From positions 22,518,416 through 22,582,415 of the forward strand of contig JAJEKV010000011.1 of the NCBI GenBank assembly GCA_021234155.1: a DNA stretch of 64,000 bases. Direction: 5' to 3'. Below the pieces are notes generated by a model. That model was given only the letters and a program-made list of their open reading frames with translations, ran no database searches and was not told the DNA's origin. Shown piece by piece: positions 1-11,322 of this stretch. The first letter of the stretch is position 1. Each line of letters begins with the position of its first letter. Origin of the DNA: Isoetes taiwanensis. Its lineage: Eukaryota; Streptophyta; Lycopodiopsida; Isoetales; Isoetaceae. Both the position numbers and the translations under genes were made by a program.

Positions 1-920
1 TAAGGTACGGCATGGTAAAGCTGCCTTCCTAATAAATGGCAAAATTTTGCCAATTCAAAGACGGTCGATTGAGTTTGATTACGATGAAGTTGCAATATTT
101 GGCATAATGTAGCTACAGATATACTGATGAGTTTTGCTCGTGCATTATTGGACCTGTGCAAAAACGAAAAGGGAGGCCATATAGTTTATTTAATACGTGT
201 TTGTTCTTGAGGTATTTATTGAGTAAAGAAGTGCATTCCCATTAGAAGATTTAGTTGTTGAACAGGATTGATTATCGACATATATATTGTTATTATGATG
301 CAAGTGTGGGTAGGGTACTTGTTGGGGTTCTACGTTGTTATATATGTAAGGAAGTGCAATTGACCCAACCCCATTGGGGGGCGAGTATAATAATAGTATA
401 ATAGAAGGCAATGCCTATGCCACTCCTTTCATATCGAATAAAAGAGGACGTATTTACCATAGGTTAAGTGCATTTTCTCGGAAAACCAGGACTTCAACTA
501 CAGCGGAACACTAAAAGATACAGGTAAAGGTAGGATAAATAGAAACTATGTAGTAGAAAGGTATATATGTTACACATGAGTGCAGGTACAACAACCACAA
601 AGGAGGAACGAAGACGAATAAACAAGGGAAATAGGAGTAGATGGTGCAAATAGGGGGAGGCAAAGCTATGGGACTGTGAGACGGACGTCTCCGCCATACA
701 CCAGGACAGTGTGGGAAATAGCCCACCGACTGGTGCCTACCACTAAGCAACAGACACCAACCTCTCCGACCCCATAAAATGAAAATGAAAGTGGAAAAAT
801 GGAGGTTGCCAAGTACGGGTTAGTGGGAGACATCTCCCTAACCGTACACCAAGACAGTGAGGATCTAATCCTCCGATTGGTGCACCAAAGTTATACACCC
901 ACTACTAAAAGGATACAACA
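1..920. other. Unassigned flank left of the outer LTR element
   Basis: No convincing coding region is visible on either strand; the short open frames are low-complexity and match no family I know. The only structure is a diverged direct duplication: about 680-750 and 823-893 share the same layout (a CTCC block, then ACACCA(G/A)GACAGTG, then a CCGA(C/T)TGGTGC block). This is the sequence into which the LTR element at 926-30263 inserted. After removing that element it would continue at 30269, just outside the 3' end of the LINE. Confidence 0.5.
680..893. repeat. Diverged tandem duplication, period about 143 bp
   Basis: Two segments (about 680-750 and 823-893) align by eye through shared words such as ACACCA, GACAGTG and TTGGTGC/CTGGTGC in the same order. 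They are clearly diverged, so the duplication is old. No function is visible. Confidence 0.45.
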
Positions 921-925
921 AGAAA

Positions 926-2293
926 TATGACGCTCCCTGAATATATACGACACTCGGACGTATACATACGGGGACTTTCCCCTCCCATGGCAACCAATTC
1001 ACCATGAGCAGGGCCCTCCGTCTAACTCGGGCCATCTATAAGAAGATGCTCGAGTGAAGGACACAGAGGGGTCATTCGGCCCACGCCTTCAATGGGGCTC
1101 CTACGTCGTGGAAGCGTGAATACAAAGTTAGCACACAGCATAATCATATCATAATTTACCACCACGAAGGGTGGCGCATCCATTCAAGTGACAACAACAA
1201 AGAATATGCATTTAATACTGAGGAAAACACCCAAACCCATGGTTCTACCCCGGCTCAGACTCCAGTGAGGATCGACTGACGGCTAGGTCTCAAGAGATCA
1301 GCAGACCGAGTCTTGACATGGCGTTGGCTGGCATAGAATATCGGCTAGGGTTGTCCACTCCATCCGCCCCTCCTGTGCACACTTTGCAGATGGGTCGATT
1401 CACGCTATGGCTTCGCTATAGCCTTCCGGAAACGCAGACTCAAGGTATCACCCTTTTGAGTCTACTCCAGGGTTCATGACGCCCCGGTCCGATGAGGCAG
1501 GTCAGGGAAGCGTCCCCTTCCAGGATCACAGTGGTTCCATGGGTGAGCTAGAGAATACGTGCCGCATCAGCGACCCCCGCATCCATACCCGACTTACTCA
1601 CCCTACATCTACTCAAAGTGCAAGATGCTCCATACGGATCACACCTCTACGCCCAGGGAGTGTCAGACCCATACCCGGCCCTCTACGTGACCGGCTATCA
1701 GGCCTAGCCCACTGTAGGAGTCTCAGGACCCTTTTATGTTCGTGCAAGACCCCACCCCCACTTCACCACTGTGTCCCTTCTCTGGTGCTAAGCCAGACCA
1801 TAGCGTCTACGACCCGGTGGTCTCTTGTACACAGGCCGCATCTAATGGGAATAATACAGGGCTCTATCTAGGAGCATACTACAATACATGGGCTCAGAGG
1901 TCTCTACCCCCCGTAATCCCCCATCTCCGGAGTGTTAACTAAGCAAAGAACTACTAAACCATCAACCAAAGCACGTACAGAGACTAGAGACAAGAATACT
2001 CACCATATCAACCCAGCCCTAATTTGGGTGTCCAAAATGGAAACCCTACCTTGCCCAATCGATTTGGGCCAAGTGGCATGTCATTAATTAACTAATTTGA
2101 TATTTTAGCCCTTTTTAATATTAGGATAAGCCCTAAATTCGAATTAGGGTTTTGGGTTAGGTTTCCACCTTTATAATTTAATTATTAACATAGCTAACCT
2201 TAGCTTATGAATAATTAATGTGCCATTAATTATTCATAGTGACGTGTCATGTATTTATACTTAAATATGCGTATAAATATGTGGAACGTCACA
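926..2293 (-). repeat. 3' LTR of the outer element
   Basis: On the minus strand the LTR begins TGTGACGTTCC (at 2293) and ends near 926. It pairs with 28714-30263 over almost its whole length. It lacks about 200 bp present in the partner (29786-29993), which is either a deletion here or an insertion there. Compared with the partner it shows CAG where the partner has CGG or CTGAG many times (see findings). The left terminus reads TATGACG rather than TGTGACG. Confidence 0.88.
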
Positions 2294-2306
2294 TTCTCCC
2301 CACCTT
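2294..2306 (-). other. Polypurine tract of the outer element
   Basis: Reads AAGGTGGGGAGAA on the minus strand, immediately before the LTR start TGTGACGTTCC. This is the usual position and composition of the plus-strand primer of a Ty3/gypsy element. The same tract precedes the 3' LTR of the element at 12905-24555, which points to related families. Confidence 0.85.
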
Positions 2307-2605
2307 AAAAAATTATGGTGTCCTCAGCATCAAGATTACTGTTGTTGCAGGGCAACACATCATACAGTGGAAGGAAGTCTCCCCTCCTTAAAGAGGTAGG
2401 GTGACATTATAAGTCACACAGACGTTGTCATGTTCAAAGTGATTAAGTTTGAAATGACTTTTAATGTGCAATTTATAACTCTGAAATATAAGAGGTAGAG
2501 GTATAGATCAGACATGATCATGGGTTAGGACTGTCAAAAGTCAAGAATCAAGGTTTGTGGAAGTCCCACCGTTTCATTTGTGGTTTCTTTTTATACATAC
2601 GTGTA
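2307..2605 (-). other. 3' internal remnant of the outer element
   Basis: About 300 bp between the PPT and the DNA transposon. On the minus strand a short stretch just before the PPT can be read as the tail of a pol-like frame (DAEDTI, then a stop), but this is too short to call a domain. The DNA transposon copy A inserted at its right end (TSD ACTG at 2606-2609 and 11353-11356). Confidence 0.4.
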
Positions 2606-2609
2606 ACTG

Positions 2610-2639
2610 AACAAAGTTTAAAATGAAACGCACTTATTT
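2610..2639 (+). repeat. Left terminal inverted repeat of copy A
   Basis: Thirty bases beginning AACAAAGTTTAAAATGAAAC and ending CACTTATTT. It matches the reverse complement of 11323-11352 with one mismatch and the right end of copy B exactly. Just inside, the word AAACGCACTT occurs a second time in the same orientation, so this end carries a direct repeat of that word. Confidence 0.93.
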
Positions 2640-3008
2640 GCTGGAAACGCACTTCAAAAGGAATCTTTGAAAGATTCCCTAAAATTCCCTTTAAAAAGTC
2701 CATTTTTAAGATTTTTTTGTGATAGGTGTGACAATTTAAGTAATTTAGGTACCATTTTTGAGGGGTTGATTGAACATAACTTTCGTGCAAAAATTTTAAA
2801 TAGCAATTTTCATCCTCCTAAACTAGAACAAAAAATAGTTACTTTTATAAAGTGTAGCAAAAAAGGGGCAATAAAAAAAATAGCAAGGGTAGTAGAGTGA
2901 CAAAGAAGTGATATATTCAAGGTTGTGAAAATTGTACAAAATTATGAACAAAATTGTCAAAAATATAGGACATTTTGACAAACACTCATCACACGCACTT
3001 TACATTCT

Positions 3009-6000
3009 TTACATGTTCGGAGTCATCGGACAAACTTACATTTTGGTAAACAAGATCGGGATGCATCTCATCCTCCGACTCATTTAATCCCTCGATCACT
3101 TGAGCCTTCATCCTCGGCTTCACTCTCGACCTTTGGATGTACTCGAGCGATCTTCTTCCTCACTTGTCTACAAGTGAGTCTTCATCATCATCTTTTTTTG
3201 CCACCTTTCTAGGTTGTTTGTCTAATCCACATGCCGACCTTATTAAAGTTTGAGTGACCATCGTAACTTATTAGCGGCGATCGGAACAAAGTCATATGCA
3301 AGAACCTTTACTTCAGCTAGATCTATGACAGGCGATGCTTGCTTTGGACTTTGCTCTCTTTCCCACTCTGTTTTTACCATCTCCAAAGTATAACTCCCAA
3401 TTTGAAAGCATTGGCGGCATTCGTTCTCATCCGATTGCACTTTTTAGTTGAGTGGGAATTCCATCCTCTCTTGTTACCTCCGATTACTTTAGCTAGCGGA
3501 ATGGCTTCCCGGTTCATCATTATCGGTTGGGACAGCTATGAGCATTCCTTTCACGAATCTCGAGGCCCGAACCGGATACTCGAGCAACTTGTTGTGTGCC
3601 GTGCGTCAGGGGCGGTGTACATGACTCTGTCATCTTCATCATCCCGAGCTAGCCAATATCTCTACTTGTTCCTCTTGATTCTCAACTTGCACAGGGAGAG
3701 TTTGCCTAGATGGCCAGTTGAATGTAACTGTTCTTCGACCTTGTAATGAAGCTTGCAACATGTCACGTTGTCGAGAAAAAAACTGAGGCCACCATAAAGC
3801 ATCTGCCTCCCCAAAGTGGTTAGAGCACGACTGAATACTTGTCTCAATATAATCCAATGATTTGTTTGAGTCAAATGCTCTTCCCTCCTTTTTACTCTTT
3901 GTGATTTCTTTCAAGCTTTTTAGAGGCATTTGCTCTGCAGAGAGCATGGAACTAGTATTGGGGATGGTGCGAATGAATTGAATACCTTTGGATGTGGCAT
4001 ATTTCTTTCCTATGGCCTTGCCATCTACAAGTGAAATTTTGATCTGATGCTGAAATGTAATGTTTCTCAAGGGCTCAATAACAAAGTGACCCGTTGATCT
4101 CTCAAAAAATCCATTCTTTGAAATCATAAGTTTCTTCCAATAACTTCGATGTGCGGGCCGAGGATTGTAGGAATCTTGGATAACCTCAATCATTCTTTGG
4201 TAGGCTGAGAGCTTTTTTCGAGCAAGGCGTTTAGAGAACCTCTTGAACATCGATCAATTTGATCGTGTGTATGACCAACAAGCGAGGAAACCAATCTTCA
4301 CCTTCTTGAAGATTTGTTTCTCTACTAACATAACCGATGATAAGCAAACAACGCTGATTCTTATTTTCCCTTGTCGTGTTGTCTAGCTGAAGATCTGAGA
4401 ACCCGGTGGTATATGTTCTAGATTGGAAAGAAGCTTATTCAATATTGTGATAGTGAGATTTGGATCAGCATGAATATTTGGATAATTCAAAAATGCCTTG
4501 CAAGATAGTTTTCCATTAAATACCATAGCACCAACAACATGCGGATGTATGAAATCTTCTTCAAGACATCCTTAGGCACATTGACAAAATGTGGTAGGGT
4601 GGTCTTCTTCTGGTCCATTCCATCAATAACAAGCGATATGTAGTTGAGTGGTTGTTCGATGCTTTCTTCCTATGTTTTGTCAATTTTCTCCTTTCCAAAG
4701 ATTGTTGTTCTCTGCTTGCTTGTTGGGTTTCTCCTTCAATGCATCCGAAATGAAAATATGTTTAGGAAAGAACCTACTTTTAAGTAGAACTAGGCAAGAA
4801 CACGTCACGGAAGCTTACTTTTTAGTGTGAAGTGTCCTTGCATTTTGTCTCTGAGCTTTTAATTGAGCATGTAGCACAAAACAGACATCCTATGCTTTCT
4901 AGGAATGGACCTTGAGAAAACTCTTTTTCGAACCACGATAAAGTAAGAGTAGCGGAACAAAGCGTTCTCCGGCCTCAACACACATCTCCTTATAATTATC
5001 GTAGACTTCTTGTTTTAGGTGAAATTGTCACTCAAGTGGTACATAGGGCTGTTAGGGAGTTTCTCACAAGACTCCTTAAAGAAACCTTCCATCCGGGAAA
5101 CACATTGAAGGGCATGAATTCTGGTTATGCCTCTGAATGGCGATAGTCATTGATGCACGGATTCTTGTCAAAAGCCTTTTCTTGGCGGTCAAATTCGTCT
5201 GTTTGCCTAAAAGCATGAATCAATTTGAAGGCCGTTTGTGAGGGCGGTGTGGCCACCAGGCTGTGTAAGTAAACTTCTCACCATCATCGGCCTAATATTG
5301 AAGGCTAAGTAGCCCCTTTGGTCTAGCGAGTCATTGAACTGTAACTATCACGAATCAACCTCAATTCCTTTAGTCAATCTTAAGCAAACAACGTTGAGAA
5401 CAACGATTAACTTTGTATGTGTTGCCCTGCAAAGTGAGCCTCGTCCATGAGTTTCTTTCTTCTAACGGTTGTACATGCTTTCTTGTGTAAGTTACGCTTA
5501 AGATTCTTACTTGCAGGGGCTTTGAATTCGAACATGGAGTCTTGTGGCTTTGGTAGGTCCTCGTCTGAGACATCAACATGAGGTGTTTCTTAAATGCGAG
5601 AGATCAACATGAGGTGTACTTGTAGATCTTTGAGAGGTTTGATGTGGGCAAGTCACGGGGAGGTGCTTTCCCTCTCTGGGAAAAAAGTAATCGAGGGCTG
5701 GTGGCGTAGTTGACCAGCTCCTGAAGTGTCGTAGAACACAGGAGTTGCGTGTCGCTGACTGCTCCCACTTGTTGTAGTACCATTTAGCGAAATGGATGGA
5801 GTTGGTGTGATTTGCCTCCGTGGAGGGAGCCTACGGTGGACTATGGGCGACGTACTAAAATGAACTGGAGTAGGTAGTCCCGAGCTCTCTAGCACGTGGT
5901 GGAGTAAAAGCGCATTGGTGGGGGGCAAGCGGCGTTCGGGGGGCGGGGGTGTGGTGGAGTAAATTGAACTGGTGGTGGAAGCCCGGGTGGTGCGTCTTTG

Positions 6001-6161
6001 GAGTAAACTCAGCAGAGCAGGTGTTGGAATGTCGGAGGTAGAATATTACGTGGCTACTTCACGGTGTGCATTTGAGGAGGTGTGAAAGCCATTGCGGGGA
6101 GGAAGCACTGCGAGCAAAAAAGGAGTTGGAGGCTCTGCGGTTCTTTTCTCTCTCGAGCCAT
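3009..6161 (-). pseudogene. DUF7869-like protein, probable transposase, copy A
   Basis: Start chosen at ATGGCTCGAG (6161), conserved in copy B. The N-terminus is Pro/Ser/Thr-rich and low in complexity (about 6160-5650). The core between about 4660 and 4200 contains, in order, IDGMDQKKTTLPHF, LDNTTRENKNQ (4385-4353) and a damaged counterpart of VGHTHDQIDQMFS, then SKRLARKK, a motif set I know from DUF7869 proteins. The repeated acidic residues (IDGMD, LDN, IDQ) would suit an RNase-H-like DDE/D transposase; that is inference. The C-terminus is acidic (EDEGSS, ESEDEMHPDL) and ends near 3009. Total about 1,050 codons if unspliced. Frames are broken several times; some breaks fall at CAG sites where copy B reads through. 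It is transcribed away from the methyltransferase gene. Confidence 0.72.
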
Positions 6162-6167
6162 ATGCAG

Positions 6168-6312
6168 GTATAAATTTATCTGAGAGTTTGTATAAATTTA
6201 TACGGAAAAAAAAAAACTTAAAACGTGACTGTATAAATTTATCTGAGAGATGGTATAAATTTATCTGAGAGGAGAACAACATAGAACAGAAAACGGTATA
6301 AATTTATCTGAA
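6168..6312. repeat. Palindrome group, DUF7869-gene side, copy A
   Basis: Five copies of GTATAAATTTAT-type words at about 6168, 6188, 6230, 6251 and 6297, several followed by CTGAG where other copies have ACC. That substitution matches the ACAG/CTGAG confusion seen between the LTRs, so the true ends may differ. The group lies just upstream of the DUF7869-like start codon. Confidence 0.8.
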
Positions 6313-6587
6313 AACTCCACAGAGACACTTGTATTGAAAACTTTATGGAGAAAGCGCTATATGAAGCGGCACTTAGCGGAGGTACTTAAGCCCGGCGCCC
6401 GGCCACCCTATTTTCTATATCACAGCCTTTCGAGTCGAAAGCGCTTCATTTGTCGCGGCTTATATACCCCCCTTATTTGCTCTGGAGCGTCTATCACAGC
6501 GTCTATCTTGTCATAGCCCGCGTAAGTCTACTATCCGTCTTGTTCTAGTTTCTCTTTTGTTTTAATGCGCTAGAGTGTAAAGCGCCC

Positions 6588-6896
6588 GCGGTATAAATTT
6601 ATCACAGATATGGTTCTGGATGGGTATAAATTTATCTGCTTCGAACCTGGCGGTATAAATTTATCTGGATTCGAACTTCTGGTCGGTATAAATTTATACA
6701 TAAAAATGTTCTGGCGGTATAAATTTATACCGCTTCGAGCACCTCTTGGTATAAATTTATACCGACCCTGTGTTACGGATTTATAAATTTATACAGCTCG
6801 AGCACCTATTTATAAATTTAAATTTATCGAAGCGTGTTACGGATGGGGTATAAATTTATACCGCCACGAGGCGGTATAAATTTATACCGATCCAGA
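6588..6896. repeat. Palindrome array, centre of copy A
   Basis: About ten copies of TATAAATTTATA, usually extended to GGTATAAATTTATACC, spaced roughly 30-35 bp apart. Spacers share words such as TCGAGCACC, TTCTGG and GATCCAGAACCAT. A counterpart array with stricter 30-bp spacing is at 37497-37672. Each unit is a perfect palindrome of 16-18 bp, so dimeric protein binding or hairpin formation are both possible. Confidence 0.88.
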
Positions 6897-7095
6897 ACCA
6901 TTTCGGAATCTTGGTGTCTAGTGCTTAAAGAATTGTCGCGAACCTTAATATTTTAGTAATATTGTTGCGTTTTAAGCTTAAATAACACAAATAAAGTGAT
7001 AATTTAGTGTAGATTTTATGTTCTTTTAGCCTCTATTTTTTTTTGTTTTTTTATGTTACAAAAGGTCGAAAAAAGGTTACTGTTTCTTGCATAAA

Positions 7096-10000
7096 ATGGC
7101 CTTCTTTACGCTTTTTCCAGCCCCAAGATCGGGTTTGTCTGAAGGGCCAATCATCAAAGGCTGCACCAATAGAGCCACCCTACATCTGGCCCGAAAGACC
7201 AGGGCGTGGTACGTCCACAGGGGCGCAAGAGAGAGCAAACCCACTGAGGCGTACCTTTACTTGTGTCATCAATCGGGGAAGGGCAAGTACAAGGCCGACG
7301 ATTATTACCTGGTGTGAAATTGTCAACCTTGTTGCTTTCTGACGCGTCGATGATGAAATTTTAATGAAGTGCATGCATGACAAGGGGAAGTCTTCTCGTT
7401 CTTGAAAGTAAAATGCTTGAATAAGCATGTGCAAACCCAAAGGCGTGCATGACTACGTGGTGACAATTACAAGAGTGGCTATGTAAGTATTGTTTAGTGT
7501 CTTTCATTATAAATTTATACCGCCATCCTCCTAACTTAACCACGCATTACACAGGATATAGTGGACATTTTGATGTCGGTGGTGCTTTTGAAAGAAAAAG
7601 GTGTTGGTCAAAGGTCGTGGTACCCCACTCCTAACGAAGAGGAAGAGAAGGACGAGGAAATAGAAGAAGAAGAGGAAGAGGAACCAATGGTAACAAAGGG
7701 AAAGGGTAGGAAGCATTCCCTGGGAGTAGATACACAGGCTCCCACAAAAAAGAAATCTAGAAGCACAAAGTCTTTGACTATAGAGGAGTCAACGAAGCTC
7801 TTGAGGAAGGCTCACGGGCGGATATTGTTGTGAAGTCCTTGAGATAAATCAAGTGCTATTCTCAAGCGGGTGAATGACACTAAACTGCTTTGAAACAAAC
7901 TATTTCTTTGACATTGAGCACCATTAAGAGGCCACCTAAAAATGAAGATGGGGTCGAGGAGTGCTTCTGGTCCGGAAGTCTGTATGCGGCACATGTGGCT
8001 ATCTTGAAACAAAGAATGAGAAGGAATCCTCATGCCCATGTGTAAGCCACTAGTTGTTATGGTGGGCGAGAGTCGATGCAACCAACTAAAAGATTACAAG
8101 AAGGCTGACTTGAAGATTACACATACTACGTTCTTGGAGGCACACATAGTTACAAGGCAAGGAAAGAACTAGCAAAAAGAAGAAAGCCGTAACGAAGTGT
8201 GGAAGGCGTGGAAGCACATATATACGTTGGTGTAACGATGATGAAGAAAAGTCATTGCCGTGAGTCATAATCTCGACAATGACTTGATTAAAATGAGTTT
8301 AATAGACAAGATCCGTTTCATGCAGGTGAGTACGTGGAATTTAAACAAATGCATGGAGAGGATTTTAAAAAGCAAAAGAACAAGTTGCGGGAGGAGCTTG
8401 AGAAGCACGTGTGACCAGTCTTTGCCTCGGCTATGACTCGATAAGAAGCCCATTATGGCGATAAAAGCAATCACGATAACTACTTTCAGCTGGCATTCAG
8501 AGATGGTCAAGTAAGTAAATGCTCTTCTTTCTGTGTTTTGTAGTATGTTTAGCGTGGTTACAAGTGCCTTGGCACGGTATAAATTTATACCGTGCCCGGG
8601 CACGGTATGAATTTATACCATGAACCCTTCCTCCTCTCACTAATACTACTGAATGTTCTTGCAAATTATGGCCGATACCTGGTATATAAGCAAGCATCTC
8701 TTTTATGCATTATTTGCATCGTTATCTAGTTTTCTAGGATAAGAGGAAAAACTATCTCATCCTTTTAATTCTCATTGCTTATAATTTCAGCCTGGGTTCC
8801 TAGTTATATCCGATCCTTTCAGTGAAGCCCCTCGGGCACGGTATGAATTTATACCGTGCCTAGTCGCGGTATAAGGCACGGTATAAATTTATACCATGAC
8901 TACACACCATGCGCATTTAGACAGTAGACTGTGCAACATATTCTCTTACGCCAAGCAACACTAAACTAATGGCGTTTGTCCATTTACAGGTGTGGGATCT
9001 TCAAGAAAGAATTTTTGTATGTTAGAAGATGGTGAGCTTAAAGAGCAAACCAGACTCATGGAAAAAACCAAAAAGGGTGGAGAACAAAAGCAGAAAAATA
9101 TGAGCATTGTACCACGGGCCTTGATTCTGAGTCTAAAAAAAAAAAAATTTTGTTAAGCCTTTTGGAAAAAGTCGTGGCCAAGGAATTTACATTAGGCAAA
9201 ATGGCCAAGGAAGCTAAGGCGTAAGCCTCATTTGCAATGCCATGTTTCTTCTACATTTTACGGTCTTACAACATGTTTCTCTTTGCGGTCGGAAAGACAT
9301 TGTCACTGCCGGGCCGAGTTAATGAAGCGGCTTAACCTAGAGGGGCGGGAGGAGTGCAAGCTTCATTACCCAAGTTGTACCAGCGATAGTATCATTAGAG
9401 ACCTTATTTGTAACTTTAGTGGTGTGGGTAAGTTTTGCTAAAACTATGTTACGTGTTTGTGCCTTTTTCTCACAATATTCTTCTGAGAACAAGAAAAAGG
9501 GGCTCCCATTTGGATTTTTAAACACAGTTCGTAGGGCCAAGGAAGAGAGGCGAGACTTAAGGCAATCGAGCAGGGGAAAGGAGGTTAAGCCACTAGCGGC
9601 TTTGACACTTCTTATGAAAGATTTACAACGTTTGGTCGGGGACTTGCATGTCTGAGTTGTTGAGGGTGATGGCTTGCAGGTTAGGGGACACTTTTGGACA
9701 AGCGAGAACTTTACATTATGCATTGCGGATATTCCCTATGGTTTCAAAATTAAGGACATAAACTTTTTGACGAGGGAGGCTTTCACACACGTGCAAGTCC
9801 ACTCTTTTTGGAAGGCACTGAAGGAAGTCACCTTATCACGCTAACCGGAGGGGTCATCATTTTCCATTCGGACCTACAAACAATGTCGATTGCTTAAACT
9901 ATGGGAGCTATGCGTAATCTTGGAAACCCAAAACCGCGTTTAGTAAGCAACATTTAACGCTTTTCTTTTTAGTAACTCCACGGTATAAATTTATACCACA

Positions 10001-10875
10001 ACCGCCCTAAGGTTTAAATTTATATAGCAAGGCAATGTCGTATTAATTTATCTGACTGCGGCCGTGGTATAAATTTATATAGCAAGGCAACCCTGGTATA
10101 AATTTATACATACCACACTCTTGAGCTAACTTATTTTCCTTGTTTTTATTTTACTAACATTTCATTGTTGTGTTTGTTTGGCGGGGCTTAAAACAAATGT
10201 TAAGGGTCATGGTGGTGGTCCGCTTAGTGAGTTGTTTGAGCATTTTCATATAGGTTTTTTGGCGTGGATGCCAAAAAACCATGGTCCATTTCAACCGCGA
10301 GAATGAGAAGACTCCTCCTTGCAATGCTTTTTCGGTTCCAAATTGTTCTGCCTTGAATTAAAGAGACCCACGGCAACAAAGCGGCGTGGTGTCCCGATAT
10401 CGAAAACCCGCAATGACTTATTAATCATTTGTCTGATGGTTTTCGCCACGGAGGCTGGATCTTAGATGCCTTTTGGATCGGGCACCACGGTACATTTTGC
10501 GCCCTTAAGCGGGGTCGCAATGTAGTCTCCGTCGACATAGACCCGGATAAAAATAAGTTTTATCGAGAACCGGGATAAGCTCTTGTAAATCCTTTCACGA
10601 TGAAAATGAGGAAGCTGGGAGCAAAGAAGCGGTGCGGTGATGTTAAAGGCACTTACACGAAATCTGACCTCCACTTACGGGGAAGAAAAGATGAGGAGGT
10701 GGAGTTTGTGGACTTGGAGCTGTGGTGCACGAGCGGAGAAACCGCCTATCTTGCCGGTAGGAATCGAATCGAGAAGGAGGCGTCTACTGCTCTTGTAAGC
10801 TTCGCAAAGAGCCGGATCCTAAGGGGCGAGAGTCACGTGGACTGGGAAGAGCCACCTCTCCCACCTCTCATATAA
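7096..10875 (+). CDS. Transposon-encoded DNA amino-methyltransferase-like protein, multi-exon, copy A
   Basis: Predicted to transfer a methyl group from SAM to the amino group of adenine or cytosine in DNA (inference). N-terminal part: a conserved IIKGCTxRAT block, then a Glu-rich tract and a basic PTKKKSR segment resembling a nuclear signal. The catalytic part lies at about 9650-10560: ADIPYGF (9725-9745) as motif IV, then [12 protein letters not shown], then after an intron [16 protein letters not shown], then ILDAF (10459) with [13 protein letters not shown] and VDIDPDK (to about 10551) as motif I with the SAM-binding loop. Motif IV before motif I is the beta-class order. Introns are marked by GTAAGT-type donors and AG acceptors at 7483-7554, 8511-8989, about 9221-9287, about 9428-9486 and 9943-about 10184. 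Stop at about 10873. Some frame breaks remain. Motif IV has Ile where most enzymes have Pro, in both copies. Confidence 0.72.
7483..7554 (+). other. Short intron of the methyltransferase gene carrying one palindrome
   Basis: Donor GTAAGTATTG, a CTAAC-type branch site near 7531 and acceptor ACACAG at 7554. A single TATAAATTTATACC lies at about 7509. The equivalent intron of copy B also holds one palindrome (about 36868), so the placement inside the intron is conserved. Confidence 0.7.
8511..8989 (+). other. Intron of the methyltransferase gene with palindromes, copy A
   Basis: Donor GTAAGTAAAT and acceptor TTTACAG. Inside are palindromes at about 8575-8620 (GGTATAAATTTATACCG and a GGTATGAATTTATACC variant) and at about 8836-8896 (two more, separated by GCGGTATAAGGCAC). 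Copy B has the matching group at 35567-35740. Confidence 0.72.
9943..10184 (+). other. Intron inside the methyltransferase catalytic region, with palindromes
   Basis: Donor GTAAGC directly after the FHSDLQ exon. The acceptor reads GGCGGGG here but GGCAGG in copy B, an example of the CAG/CGG discrepancy. A TACTAAC branch-like site precedes it. Four or five palindrome copies, partly decayed, lie at 9981-10112. The intron separates motif IV from the SAM-binding motif I. Confidence 0.72.
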
Positions 10876-11322
10876 ATTTATCTGAGACGAGTTCTTAACT
10901 ACTTTCTTTGTAAACTATGTGCTAAGTATTATTATAATTTATTTTGATAATGATTTTTAAATTGAAAGCTTTGTCTCTTCAACCATACTTAATTAAAATA
11001 ACTCTTTCTTGCTCCATGATTTCACACTCTTTGTCTTTCCAATGTTTGATTTTCTTAGTACTTATATTAAGCTTGCAAAAGACAAGCGATATTTCCTTCA
11101 TTTTTAACAATAAATACTTCTTGAGTTATCAAAATTAATGTCTCTCCCCTCAAAACAAGCATTTTTTTTTTGTTCTCTTTTAAAAATGAAAAGGCTTAAA
11201 AAATGTTGCTTTTTTGGGGGGATTCCGAATGCTAATTGCTTAACAATCTATTTTGCTCCCTATTTTGTGTGTTTTTTTCAAGTTTTCTATTTTTATAAAG
11301 GAATCTTTCAAACGCACTTCTT
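10876..11322 (+). other. AT-rich right subterminal region of copy A
   Basis: No gene is visible. The sequence is AT-rich with poly-T stretches and resembles the left subterminal region of copy B (about 33180-33590) in reverse orientation. It begins right after the methyltransferase stop codon, which itself overlaps a decayed palindrome at 10871. Confidence 0.6.

Larger units (their letters stand above)
6162..7095. promoter_or_regulatory. Divergent intergenic region of copy A, presumed bidirectional promoter
   Basis: This 0.9 kb lies between the start codons of the two divergent genes. It holds the two densest groups of the palindrome TATAAATTTATA in this copy (about 6168-6312 and 6588-6896). 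No other promoter element can be argued, because the palindromes themselves contain TATA-box-like words. The matching interval in copy B (37294-38120) has the same arrangement, so the layout is conserved between copies although spacing and spacer sequence differ. Confidence 0.6.

Noticed and set aside
2548-2900. Short overlapping frames across the left end of copy A
   Set aside because: They translate the AT-rich terminal repeat and subterminal region, which is non-coding in both copies.
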